64,000 nucleotides of DNA, taken from positions 186,001 to 250,000 of the forward strand of contig NZ_AXVM01000006.1 of assembly GCF_000484635.1 (NCBI RefSeq). Direction: 5' to 3'. This document shows, in pieces, positions 35,785-43,777 of the stretch. Every line of letters begins with the position of its first letter. Positions within the stretch are counted from its first letter, which is position 1. Source of the stretch: Comamonas badia DSM 17552 (GTDB lineage: Bacteria > Pseudomonadota > Gammaproteobacteria > Burkholderiales > Burkholderiaceae_C). A program made the translations under genes and the position numbers. Under the pieces are notes generated by a model. That model was not told where the DNA came from, made no database searches, and saw only the letters and a list, made by a program, of their open reading frames with translations.

Positions 35785-37500
35785 ATGACCGATACCCTGA
35801 CCATCACCAAGAACAAGAAGCTCTCTGCCCTGGAGCACATCAAGGAGCAGAGCCGCTTCCTGCGCGGCACCATAGACCTTGGCCTGGCGGACCGCACGAC
35901 AGGCTCGATCAGCGAGCCCGACACCAAGCTGCTGAAATTCCACGGCAGCTACATGCAGGACAACCGCGACGTGCGCGACGAGCGCCGCCGCCAGAAGCTG
36001 GAGCCCGACTTCGGCTTCATGGTGCGCGTGCGCCTGCCCGGTGGCGTGCTCACGCCCAAGCAGTGGCTCGATCTGGATGCGCTCACGGCGCACACCAAGG
36101 GCGGCCTGCGCATCACCACGCGCCAGACCTTCCAGTTCCATGAAATCAAGAAAGAAAAACTGCGCGACGTGATCGGCGCCATCAACGCCACGGGTCTTTC
36201 CACGCTCGCGGCCTGCGGCGACGACGTGCGCAACGTCATCTGCTCGGTCAACCCGCTCGTGCCCGCGCAGCAGACCCAGGCGTATGAGTGGGCGGTCAAG
36301 CTGATGCACCACGTCAAGCCCCGCACCAGCGCCTACCAGGAACTGTGGATAGACAGGAAGGAGCGCACCAGCGACGGCGCGCACGACGAAGAGCCGCTGC
36401 TGGGCAAGAGCTATCTGCCGCGCAAGTTCAAGTTCGGCATCGCGATTCCGCCCTACAACGACATCGACGTGTTCGCGCAGGACTTCGGCCTGATCGCCAT
36501 CTTCGACAAGAAGAACGAACTGCAGGGCTTCAACCTCGCGCCCGGCGGCAGCATGGGCGCCACGGCGGGCGATGCCAAGACCTACCCGGCGCTGGCCGAC
36601 CTGATCGGCTACGTGCCCAAGGAGCATCTGCTGGAGGCCTGCTGGCACGCGGTGGCGGTGCAGCGCGACTTCGGCGACCGCGGCGAGCGCAAGCACGCGC
36701 GCCTCAAATACACCATCGACGACCGAGGCCTGCAGTGGTATCACGACGAGCTGCAATCGCGCCTGCCCTTCCTCATCGAGCCGCCGCGGCCGTACCACTT
36801 CGAGCACAACGGCGATCGCTTCGGCTGGGTGGAAGCCGGGCGCGGACAGTGGAACCTCACGCTGCGCATCCCCAGCGGCCGCGTGCTCGATGTCGATGGC
36901 CACCCGCGCCAGAGCGGCCTGCGCGCGATCGCCGGCATCCACCAGGGCGAATTCCGCATGACCTGCGACCAAAACGTGATCATCGCGGGCGTCGCCACCA
37001 GGGACAAGGCCAGGATCGACGCGCTGGTCAAGGAATACGGCCTGGACGACCACGTCGGCGCCAGCGGCCTGCGCCTGAACGCCATTGCCTGCGTGGCCCT
37101 GCCCACCTGCGGCCTGGCGATGGCCGAATCCGAACGTTACCTGCCGACCATCGTCGGCAAGATGGAAGCGCTGCTGGAGAAGCACGGCCTGCGCGAGGAG
37201 CCCATCCACTTTCGCATGTCCGGCTGCCCCAACGGGTGCTCGCGCCCCTACATGGGCGAGATCGCGCTCGTGGGCCGCGCCATCGGCAAGTACGACCTGC
37301 GCCTGGGCGCCGACCACCTGGGCGAGCGCCTGAATGCGCCCTACAAGGAAAACGTGGGTGAAGAGGTCATCCTCGCCGCGCTCGACGAGCTCTTTGGGCG
37401 CTTTGCCCAGGAGCGCAACGAGGGCGAGCACTTCGGCGATTTCATCGCGCGTGCCCAGGTGGTGCAGCCTCCGAGCCGCCGCCCCGCCATCCAGTACTGA
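35785..37500 (+). CDS. cysI: Assimilatory sulfite reductase hemoprotein (beta) subunit
   Basis: This 571-residue siroheme and [4Fe-4S] enzyme reduces sulfite to sulfide with six electrons. The cluster ligands stand at Cys436, Cys442, Cys481 and Cys485 (CVALPTCG and GCPNGC), the same spacing as E. coli Cys[13 protein letters not shown] and the basic siroheme/sulfite-binding segments are present. The start ATG 35785 gives the usual N-terminus ([19 protein letters not shown]). It lies 123 bases after cysJ, in a gap with a REP-like palindrome, and 13 bases ahead of cysG, which makes its siroheme cofactor. Confidence 0.96.
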   Translation: MTDTLTITKNKKLSALEHIKEQSRFLRGTIDLGLADRTTGSISEPDTKLLKFHGSYMQDNRDVRDERRRQKLEPDFGFMVRVRLPGGVLTPKQWLDLDALTAHTKGGLRITTRQTFQFHEIKKEKLRDVIGAINATGLSTLAACGDDVRNVICSVNPLVPAQQTQAYEWAVKLMHHVKPRTSAYQELWIDRKERTSDGAHDEEPLLGKSYLPRKFKFGIAIPPYNDIDVFAQDFGLIAIFDKKNELQGFNLAPGGSMGATAGDAKTYPALADLIGYVPKEHLLEACWHAVAVQRDFGDRGERKHARLKYTIDDRGLQWYHDELQSRLPFLIEPPRPYHFEHNGDRFGWVEAGRGQWNLTLRIPSGRVLDVDGHPRQSGLRAIAGIHQGEFRMTCDQNVIIAGVATRDKARIDALVKEYGLDDHVGASGLRLNAIACVALPTCGLAMAESERYLPTIVGKMEALLEKHGLREEPIHFRMSGCPNGCSRPYMGEIALVGRAIGKYDLRLGADHLGERLNAPYKENVGEEVILAALDELFGRFAQERNEGEHFGDFIARAQVVQPPSRRPAIQY

Positions 37501-37513
37501 AGGCAGCAGGATC

Positions 37514-38932
37514 ATGGAGCACTTTCCGCTGTTTCTCGACCTGCGCGGGCGCACTGTGCTGGTGGTGGGCGCCGGGCTCGTCGCAGAGCGCAAGGTCGCA
37601 CTGTTGCTGGCCGCCGGTGCTGAAGTCACGGTGCTCGCCCGCGCCGCCCACAGCCGCGTGCAGGAACGCGCGGCCAGCGGCCAGATCACCCTGCGCCTGC
37701 AGGATTTCGCGCCCGAGCAGCTCAACGGTGCCTGGCTGGTGATCGCCGCCACCAGCGACGCGCAGCTCAACGAAGCCGTGGCGCAGGCCGCCGCCGCACG
37801 CCAGCTCTGGTGCAACGTGGTGGACGACGCCGCGCGTTCCAGCGCCCAGGTGCCCGCCATCGTCGATCGCGCGCCCATCACCATCGCCATTTCGTCGGGC
37901 GGCGCAGCCCCGGTGATCGCACGGCGCCTGCGCGAGCGCATCGAATCGCTGGTGGAACCGTCCATAGGCTGGCTCACCGCCCTGGCCCAACGCCAGCGCG
38001 CGGCCATCCGCAAGGCGCGCCCCGACCTCATCGCGCGGCGGCGCTTCTACCACTGGCTGCTTGATGGCCCGGTGCACGATGCGCTGCGTGCCGCCCAGCC
38101 TGAAAAGGCCGAAGCACTGCTGCATCGCGCCCTTGCCCAAGGCGAAAAAACCACCGCAGGCAAGGTGTTGCTTGTCGGCGCTGGGCCGGGCGACCCCGGC
38201 CTGCTCACGCTGCGCGGCCTGCGCGCGCTCAATGAGGCGGACGTGATCCTGCACGACAGGCTCGTGAGCGCCGAGGTGCTGCAGCTCGCCCGGCGCGACG
38301 CGCTGCGCATCGGCGTGGGCAAGACCCCCGGCGAAGACCACGAAGCCACGCAGCGGCGCATCCACGCGCTCATGGTGCGGCACGCCCGCCAGGGCCAGAC
38401 GGTGGTGCGCCTCAAGGGCGGCGACCCCTTCGTCTTCGGCCGTGGCGGCGAAGAACTGCTGGCCCTGCAGCAGCACGGCGTCGCCTACGAAGTGGTGCCC
38501 GGCATTACCGCGGCGCTGGCCTGCGGCGCCTACACCGGCATTCCGCTCACGCACCGCGGCGCCGCCGACAGCCTGACCTTTGCCACGGCACACCGCCAAG
38601 GCGATGCCGAACGCGAAGAGGCACCGCACCGGCACACGCAAGTGATCTACATGGGCGTGGAGCGCCTTGCCAGCCACGGCGCAGGCCTCATCGCGCAGGG
38701 TTTCGCACCCGACACGCCCTGCGCGCTGGTGGAAAACGGCTCGCGCCCCCAGCAGCGCACGCTGCACGCCACGCTCGCCACCGTGGCGCAGCAGGCACGC
38801 GAACACGCGATGGCTTCACCCGCTCTCTTCATCGTGGGCGAGGTCACGCGCCTGGGCCAGCGGCTCGCCTGGTTTGGCGAGACGCTTACGCCAGAAGCCG
38901 CCCAACAACCCGCCATTGCCCTGGCCGCATAA
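37514..38932 (+). CDS. cysG: Siroheme synthase (fused dehydrogenase/ferrochelatase and methyltransferase)
   Basis: This 472-residue trifunctional enzyme makes siroheme from uroporphyrinogen III. The N-terminal NAD-dependent dehydrogenase/ferrochelatase domain has [20 protein letters not shown] and VNVVDD-type residues with [19 protein letters not shown]. The C-terminal SAM methyltransferase starts near residue 220 with [19 protein letters not shown] and has [18 protein letters not shown] and [10 protein letters not shown]. The start at 37514 follows GGCAGG. It sits between cysI, which needs siroheme, and cysH. Confidence 0.95.
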   Translation: MEHFPLFLDLRGRTVLVVGAGLVAERKVALLLAAGAEVTVLARAAHSRVQERAASGQITLRLQDFAPEQLNGAWLVIAATSDAQLNEAVAQAAAARQLWCNVVDDAARSSAQVPAIVDRAPITIAISSGGAAPVIARRLRERIESLVEPSIGWLTALAQRQRAAIRKARPDLIARRRFYHWLLDGPVHDALRAAQPEKAEALLHRALAQGEKTTAGKVLLVGAGPGDPGLLTLRGLRALNEADVILHDRLVSAEVLQLARRDALRIGVGKTPGEDHEATQRRIHALMVRHARQGQTVVRLKGGDPFVFGRGGEELLALQQHGVAYEVVPGITAALACGAYTGIPLTHRGAADSLTFATAHRQGDAEREEAPHRHTQVIYMGVERLASHGAGLIAQGFAPDTPCALVENGSRPQQRTLHATLATVAQQAREHAMASPALFIVGEVTRLGQRLAWFGETLTPEAAQQPAIALAA

Positions 38933-38945
38933 AGAGGAAACCACC

Positions 38946-39686
38946 ATGGCCGCCCCCCTCAGCACACCTCTGGCGCAACGCTGGAACGCACTGCTCAATT
39001 TGCTGGAAAGCATTGCGCAGGAGCACCCGGACGCGCTGCTCGCCTCATCCATGGGCGTGGAAGACACGCTGCTGATTCACGCGCTGATGCAATTGCCCAC
39101 GCGCCTCTCCATCTTCATGCTCGACACCGGCCGCCTGCACCAGGAGACGCTGGCCATGGTGGACACCATGGCGCAGCGCTACGGCATCGCGATCCAGGTG
39201 ATGCACCCCAATCCCGAAGCGGTGCGTGAATACATCGCCACCCACGGCCTCAACGCCTTCTACGAAAGCGTGGAACTGCGCAAGCTGTGCTGCGACATCC
39301 GCAAGGTCGAGCCGCTGCGCCGCGCGCTCGCAGGCCATTCCGCGTGGATCACCGGCCAGCGGCGCGAACAGTCCGGCACCCGCGCCGAACTGCCCGAAGC
39401 GCAGTGGGACGAAGCCTTCGGCCTGCACAAATACAACCCGCTGGCCAGCTGGAGCACCGAGGAAATCTGGGCCGTGGTGCGTGCGCTGGAGATTCCCTAC
39501 AACCCCTTGCACGACCAGGGCTACCCCTCGATCGGCTGCGAACCCTGCACCCGCGCCATCCGCCCCGGCGAGGACATCCGCGCCGGCCGCTGGTGGTGGG
39601 AGCAGCGCAGCAGCCTGGAATGCGGCCTGCACACCAGCGTGAACGCCAGCCACCACGAGAGCGCCGTCCATCAGGAAAACCCATGA
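38946..39686 (+). CDS. cysH: Adenylyl-sulfate (APS) reductase
   Basis: This 246-residue thioredoxin-dependent reductase makes sulfite. It is the APS-specific iron-sulfur type rather than the PAPS type: the cluster cysteines Cys115-Cys116 (LRKLCCDIRK) and Cys198/Cys201 (GCEPC) are all present. The C-terminal ECGLH carries the catalytic cysteine (Cys226). This agrees with the absence of an APS kinase (cysC) from the cluster and of any CysC domain on CysN. AAAGAGGAAA precedes the ATG. Its stop overlaps cysD (ATGA). Confidence 0.95.
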   Translation: MAAPLSTPLAQRWNALLNLLESIAQEHPDALLASSMGVEDTLLIHALMQLPTRLSIFMLDTGRLHQETLAMVDTMAQRYGIAIQVMHPNPEAVREYIATHGLNAFYESVELRKLCCDIRKVEPLRRALAGHSAWITGQRREQSGTRAELPEAQWDEAFGLHKYNPLASWSTEEIWAVVRALEIPYNPLHDQGYPSIGCEPCTRAIRPGEDIRAGRWWWEQRSSLECGLHTSVNASHHESAVHQENP

Positions 39687-40597
39687 CCACTGCCACCACC
39701 TTGAACCGCACCCACCTCGACTGGCTGGAATCCGAAGCCATCCACATCCTGCGCGAAGTCGCCGCCGAGTGCGAGCGTCCGGTGCTGCTGTTCTCCGGCG
39801 GCAAGGATTCCTGCGTGCTGCTGCGCCTGGCGGAAAAGGCCTTCCGGCCCGGCAAGTTTCCCTTCCCGCTGCTGCATGTGGACACCGGCCACAATTTCCC
39901 TGAAGTCATCGCCTTTCGCGACCAACGTGCCACGGAGCTGGGCGAGCAGCTCATCGTGCGCAGCGTGGAAGATTCCATCGCCCGCGGCAGCGTGGTGCTG
40001 CGCCACGCCAACGACTCGCGCAACGCCGCGCAGGCCACCACGCTGCTTGAAGCGATAGCGGAATTCCGTTTCGACGCCTGCATCGGCGGCGCGCGCCGCG
40101 ACGAGGAAAAGGCCCGCGCCAAGGAGCGCATCTGCTCCTTCCGCGACGAGTTCGGCCAGTGGGATCCGAAGAACCAGCGCCCCGAACTCTGGAACCTCTA
40201 CAACACCCGCGTGCACGCTGGCGAAAACATCCGCGTATTCCCGATCTCCAACTGGACCGAGCTGGACATCTGGCAGTACATCGCACGCGAAAACCTCGCG
40301 CTGCCCTCCATCTACTACAGCCACGTGCGCCCCGTGGTGCGCAGGAAGGGCCTGCTGGCCCCCATCACGCCGCTGACCCCGCCGCGTGAGGGTGAAACCG
40401 TGGAACAGGTGCGCGTGCGCTTTCGCACCGTGGGCGATGTCTCCTGCACCTGCCCGGTCGCATCGGATGCAAGCACACCGACGGACATCATTGCCGAAAC
40501 GGCCGTGACCACCATCACCGAACGCGGCGCCACGCGCATGGACGACCAGCTCAATGAAGCGTCGATGGAACGCCGTAAAAAAATGGGGTACTTCTGA
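39683..40597 (+). CDS. cysD: Sulfate adenylyltransferase subunit 2
   Basis: This 304-residue PP-loop enzyme joins sulfate to AMP from ATP, yielding APS. The PP-loop VLLFSGGKDSCVLLRLAEKA is near residues 34-53, followed by HVDTGHNFPEVI, CIGGARRDEEKARAKER, FPISNWTELDIWQYI and the C-terminal TERGATRMDD..ASMERRKKMGYF block. It is coupled to cysH by a four-base overlap and to cysN by a one-base overlap (TGATG). It works as a complex with CysN. Confidence 0.96.
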   Translation: MTTATTLNRTHLDWLESEAIHILREVAAECERPVLLFSGGKDSCVLLRLAEKAFRPGKFPFPLLHVDTGHNFPEVIAFRDQRATELGEQLIVRSVEDSIARGSVVLRHANDSRNAAQATTLLEAIAEFRFDACIGGARRDEEKARAKERICSFRDEFGQWDPKNQRPELWNLYNTRVHAGENIRVFPISNWTELDIWQYIARENLALPSIYYSHVRPVVRRKGLLAPITPLTPPREGETVEQVRVRFRTVGDVSCTCPVASDASTPTDIIAETAVTTITERGATRMDDQLNEASMERRKKMGYF

Positions 40598-41901
40598 TGA
40601 ATGCGATCAACGATCTCTGGCCCGAGGCCCGCAACAAGGGCGTGCTGCGCCTCGTGACCGCAGGCTCGGTCGATGACGGCAAATCCACGCTGATCGGCCG
40701 CCTGCTGCTGGACAGCAAGGGCGTGTTCGCCGATCAGATCGCGGCGATCTCCGGCTCGCGCTACTCGCGCGCACCGGCCGATGCGCTCGATCTGGCGCTG
40801 CTCACCGACGGCCTGGAGGCCGAGCGCGAGCAGGGCATCACCATCGACGTGGCCTACCGCTACTTCGCCACCCCGGCGCGCAAGTTCATCATCGCCGACG
40901 CGCCGGGCCACGAGCAGTACACGCGCAACATGGTCACCGGCGCCTCCACGGCCGACGCCGCCGTCATCCTGATCGACGCCGGGCGTGCGCAAGATGGCCA
41001 GCTGCTGCCCCAGACCAAGCGCCACGCCACGCTGGCCAGGTTGCTGGGCCTGCGCCACATCGTCTTCGCCATCAACAAGATGGACCAGGTGCAGTGGGAT
41101 CGCGCGGTGTTCGAGCGCATCCGCGCGTCGGTGGCAGAACTTGCCCAGCGGCTGGACATTCCCGCGCCCCATTGCGTGCCGCTCTCGGCGCTGACCGGCG
41201 ACAACGTGGTCGAGGCCAGCGCCCACATGCCGTGGTTTGATGACGCGCCGCTGCTGCCGCTGCTCGAAACCCTGCCGCTGGAGCGCACCCAGGGCGCACA
41301 AGCCCTGCGTTTCTTCGTGCAATGGGTCATCCGCCACGAAGGCAGCACGCAGAACGCCTTCCGCGGCTATGCCGGGCAATTGCAGGGCGGGCAGTTGCGC
41401 GTGGGTGACGAGGTGACGGTGCTGCCCAGCGGGGAAACGGCCCGAGTACAGGCGATCCACCGGGGCGATGAACGGCAGGAGGCTGCCACCGCTGGCGACA
41501 GCGTGACTCTGGTGCTCGACCGCGAGGTGGATGTCTCACGCGGCGATCTGATCGTGGCGGGCGAGGTCAAGCCGCTGGTGGCGCGCGAATTCGAGGCCGA
41601 GCTGTGCTGGCTCGACCGCCAGGCGCTCAACCCCGCGCGCTGGTACTGGCTCAAGCAGGGCACGCGCCTCACCCAGGCGCGCATCACCGCCGTGACGCAC
41701 AAGCGCGACATCCGTGAACTGAGCACCGTGGACTGGAGCGGCGCACTCACGAGCAACGACATCGCCCGCGTGCAGATCCGCACGCGCGACGCGCTGGCGC
41801 TCGACGACTACCGCCACGAGCGCAGCACCGGTGCCTTCATTCTGATCGACGACGCCAGCCACCAGACGGCGGCGGCGGGGATGGTGCGGCTGGCGGGTTG
41901 A
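40597..41901 (+). CDS. cysN: Sulfate adenylyltransferase subunit 1 (GTPase)
   Basis: This 434-residue EF-Tu-like GTPase drives APS formation by CysD. G1 is AGSVDDGKSTLIGRLL, the switch region is EREQGITIDVAYRYF, G3 is DAPGHEQY, G4 is NKMD and G5 is SAL. The protein stops after the beta-barrel domains, with no fused APS kinase, which fits the APS-reductase pathway of CysH. It is the last gene of the plus-strand sulfate run. Downstream comes a repeat cluster instead of a simple terminator. Confidence 0.95.
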   Translation: MNAINDLWPEARNKGVLRLVTAGSVDDGKSTLIGRLLLDSKGVFADQIAAISGSRYSRAPADALDLALLTDGLEAEREQGITIDVAYRYFATPARKFIIADAPGHEQYTRNMVTGASTADAAVILIDAGRAQDGQLLPQTKRHATLARLLGLRHIVFAINKMDQVQWDRAVFERIRASVAELAQRLDIPAPHCVPLSALTGDNVVEASAHMPWFDDAPLLPLLETLPLERTQGAQALRFFVQWVIRHEGSTQNAFRGYAGQLQGGQLRVGDEVTVLPSGETARVQAIHRGDERQEAATAGDSVTLVLDREVDVSRGDLIVAGEVKPLVAREFEAELCWLDRQALNPARWYWLKQGTRLTQARITAVTHKRDIRELSTVDWSGALTSNDIARVQIRTRDALALDDYRHERSTGAFILIDDASHQTAAAGMVRLAG

Positions 41902-41921
41902 AACTGGGTTCTGCCGTTTGA

Positions 41922-42112
41922 CCCCCTCTCCCTCTGGGAGAGGGCAGGGGTGAGGGCTTGCGGCTCGGGCACTCCATGCCCGTCTCTTGCTTCCACTGCC
42001 AGCCCCCATCCCAGCCTCGGTGCTGGCGGCGAGACGCCGCCGCTCTTCAGGCCGTCCGGTTCCGCACTGGCGGAACTGGAGCCGCGGCCTTCAGCCCCAG
42101 AGAGGGAAGGAG
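41922..42112. repeat. Two-armed GC-rich repeat with an interrupted right arm
   Basis: The left arm (41922-41956) is CCCCCTCTCCCTCTGGGAG, then AGGGCAGGGGTGAGGG. The right arm begins CCCCCATCCCAGCCT at 42003, is broken by about 70 unrelated bases containing GGCGGCGAGACGCCGCC, and resumes at 42088 with CCTTCAGCCCCAGAGAGGGA. CCT stands on both sides of the interruption, as a short target duplication would leave. It lies just downstream of cysN. Confidence 0.7.
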
Positions 42113-42131
42113 TTTCAGACAGACTTTTCAG

Positions 42132-42178
42132 ACAGCAATTTTGATAGCTGCCTGCGCATACATATAGCGCCGAAACCC
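42132..42178 (+). repeat. GATAGCTGC palindromic repeat downstream of cysN
   Basis: The copy reads TTTTGATAGCTGCCTGCGC, then ATACATATAGCGCCGAAACC. The right arm is shortened. With the two-armed repeat just before it, this places two repeat families back to back, as also seen at 27660-27843. Confidence 0.75.
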
Positions 42179-42239
42179 CACAAATACCTGCTACACCGCG
42201 CTCGCATCGCCCAGCGCGACCACCGCATCGCTCAGCCGC

Positions 42240-42381
42240 CGTATTTCAGCTTCAACAGCCCCGACAGATTGCCCTCGTCCAGTTGCTCCACGCCCTGCCC
42301 CACATGCTGTGGTTTCAGCGGAACCCGCTGCCGACCGACTGGGTGGCGCAGCAGGAGGTGGTGACGAGGTTTGATGCCTGA
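42240..42381 (+). pseudogene. Possible C-terminal gene remnant of unknown family
   Basis: In the frame ending at the TGA at 42379-42381, the last ~45 codons read like genuine protein: LQQPRQIALVQLLHALPHM, then LWFQRNPLPTDWVAQQE and VVTRFDA. There is no start codon with a ribosome site and the frame upstream runs into the repeats. I cannot name the family. It may be the end of a deleted gene, possibly from the same mobile segment that brought higBA. Confidence 0.3.
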
Positions 42382-42383
42382 AA

Positions 42384-42704
42384 TCAGGCCATCACGATCT
42401 GAGTGTGCACCTCGACCTTGAGCGCACGCTTGATGGCAGCAAAGACTGCCGAGATATTGCTCATGGTCGGGTTGCCTGACTGCGACAGCATCCGGTGCAG
42501 GCTCTTGGCGGGCTTGTGAATTTCCTCGGCAAGCGCCTCGAAGCCGACCGTGGCATTGACCAGGTCACGCAGGATCAGCTTGGCCGATTCCGGTTCGCCA
42601 TTGACGAACAGGGTGATGGCCTCGTCCAGCAGTGCCTGTGCGAAAGCCGGATCGTTCTGCACGCGCGCGGCCACGGTCTCTTTGAAATCACGGGTCAGTG
42701 CCAT
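42384..42704 (-). CDS. higA: HigA-like antitoxin/XRE-type regulator
   Basis: This is a 106-residue antitoxin of the addiction-module antidote family. The C-terminal two-thirds contains a lambda-repressor-like helix-turn-helix (VGFEALAEEIHKPAKSLHRM, then LSQSGNPTMSNISAVFAAIK). The N-terminal half (LTRDFKETVAARVQNDPAFA) is typical of antidotes paired with Gp49/HigB-type killers. AAGGAA stands ahead of the ATG at 42704, and the toxin stop is one base upstream, so the order is toxin first, as in higBA. The gene is intact, although its partner is frameshifted. It probably represses its own operon. Confidence 0.85.
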   Translation of the reverse strand: MALTRDFKETVAARVQNDPAFAQALLDEAITLFVNGEPESAKLILRDLVNATVGFEALAEEIHKPAKSLHRMLSQSGNPTMSNISAVFAAIKRALKVEVHTQIVMA

Positions 42705-42705
42705 C

Positions 42706-43043
42706 TCACTTTCCTTTTTGGGTTGATGCCTTGCGGCTCTTGTAGTCGTCCCATGGCGCCACGGCTTGGTCAATGTCCTGCTGCTGGCGTTTCTTGGTAC
42801 CGCCGCCGATCAGAATGATGATCTTCAGACCGTCCTTGGCGAGATAGACGCGCAAGCCGGCCCCCAATCGATCTTGTATTCCCCGATGCCACGAAACCAC
42901 TCAACGCTGGACAGGTTGCCCTGTTCCATCCGGCTGACGGCTACGCGTACCTTGGCGGCGGCAACGGCCTCCAGCGACCCGAGCCACTGCGCGAAGGGGC
43001 TGCCGCCATCGTCCAGCAGCAGTTCTTTGATCTGGTAGCTCAT
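42706..43043 (-). pseudogene. higB: HigB/RelE-family toxin gene with a frameshift
   Basis: The protein begins YQIKELLLDDGGSPFAQWL and continues VRVAVSRMEQGNLSSVEWF, then GIGEYKIDWGP. It then leaves frame and resumes in another frame as GLRVYLAKDGLKIIILIGGG and TKKRQQQDIDQA. Both parts are standard for phage-derived Gp49-like/HigB mRNA interferases. The break is at about 42856-42860, where CCGGGC expected for the Pro-Gly pair reads CCGGC; one G is missing. The total length (338 bases) is not a multiple of three. It may be a true inactivating deletion or a sequencing error in a G/C run. The start ATG is 43043. Confidence 0.8.
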
Positions 43044-43311
43044 AGACCAAATGGTAACGTATAAGTTCCCATTGCGCCACTGTGGCAGGTTCGATGTGTG
43101 ACCGGCAGGCACGGTTGACGGCGAAACGTGGCGCGTAAGTGCTTGATTTTGGCGGATTGGCGCTGCGCCTACCCGCAAGCAAAACAGAGACAAGAGACGG
43201 CTCTGGCGCAGAAATCGCCCGAAAACTGCCGATTTCGGGGGGGCGAGCGGCGAGGCGGTATCCGCAAGCCCATCGGCCGGAACCCCGCGTGGCGCGGGGA
43301 TTTCAGGCAAG
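43044..43311. other. Intergenic segment between higB and the ssrA terminator
   Basis: No gene is visible. On the minus strand TTATAC (43059-43064) just ahead of higB could be a -10 element for the TA operon, without a good -35. A GC-rich hairpin CCCCGCG-TGG-CGCGGGG is at 43283-43299. An open frame running from higB upstream across ssrA is not a gene. Confidence 0.4.
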
Positions 43312-43341
43312 AAAAAGGGCCTGGAGACTATCCAGACCCTT
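43312..43341 (-). terminator. Intrinsic terminator of ssrA
   Basis: On the minus strand AGGGTCTGGA, loop TAGT/C, TCCAGGCCCT, then TTTTTC. This is a ten-pair stem with one G-T pair followed by a U-tract, six bases after the tmRNA CCA end. Confidence 0.9.
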
Positions 43342-43346
43342 GTGAG

Positions 43347-43724
43347 TGGTGGAGCTGGCGGGAATTGAACCCGCGTCCGCAAGCCTTGTTCGGGCAGATC
43401 TACATGTTTAGCGTTCTGTTTTGTGTCTTACCCGGCACATCGCGCAGGCGCACGCTATGTACCAGGCCAGCACCCTTTTTTCTTACCCCCTGCCAAGGTA
43501 CCCGGCAGGAGGCCAGCTGGTGTGAATTCCCTTGCAGCCTGGAGGTATTGCTACCCCCTTGCCCAGCCCATCAGCGTGCTGTTGCAAGGCTCACCGGTTT
43601 TAGGCGGCGAGTGCGAAACGTTCGTCGTTTGCAGTTACTTTTGTGAATGGAGATTTACGAGCGTCACTCAAGCTCGACATGCACCACACCGCGTCCGAAC
43701 CCACGTCGAAACCGGTACAGCCCC
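43347..43724 (-). ncRNA. ssrA: Transfer-messenger RNA (tmRNA), one-piece
   Basis: The 5' end GGGGCTGTACCGGTTTCGACG and the 3' end GGTTCAATTCCCGCCAGCTC-CACCA form the tRNA-like domain. The acceptor GGGGCTG pairs with CAGCTCC (one G-U), and CCA is encoded. The tag frame GCAAACGACGAACGT... at 43632-43600 encodes ANDERFALAA and a stop, the known betaproteobacterial tag. The total is 378 bases, of normal one-piece form, not permuted. tmRNA with SmpB rescues stalled ribosomes and marks the peptide for ClpXP/ClpAP; clpA and clpS are also in this window. Confidence 0.97.
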
Positions 43725-43733
43725 TCGGTGCCT

Positions 43734-43761
43734 ATTTTAGGCCAGAGTGCGCCACTTCAAG
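43734..43761 (-). promoter_or_regulatory. Putative ssrA promoter
   Basis: On the minus strand CTTGAA (43756-43761) and TAAAAT (43734-43739), 16 bases apart, lie just ahead of the mature tmRNA 5' end at 43724. The gap to purL is only 53 bases, so little else fits there. Confidence 0.5.
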
Positions 43762-43777
43762 ACCCGCGCGCGGCGAT

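Noticed and set aside
42825-43382. Upstream extension of the higB frame through the terminator into ssrA
   Set aside because: It runs through the ssrA terminator and 3' end. The toxin N-terminus fits the family at 43043.
43261-43385. Ten-base direct repeat TCCGCAAGCC in ssrA (43376-43385) and downstream (43261-43270) as attachment-site cores
   Set aside because: Too short, inside GC-rich sequence, and no integrase gene is nearby.
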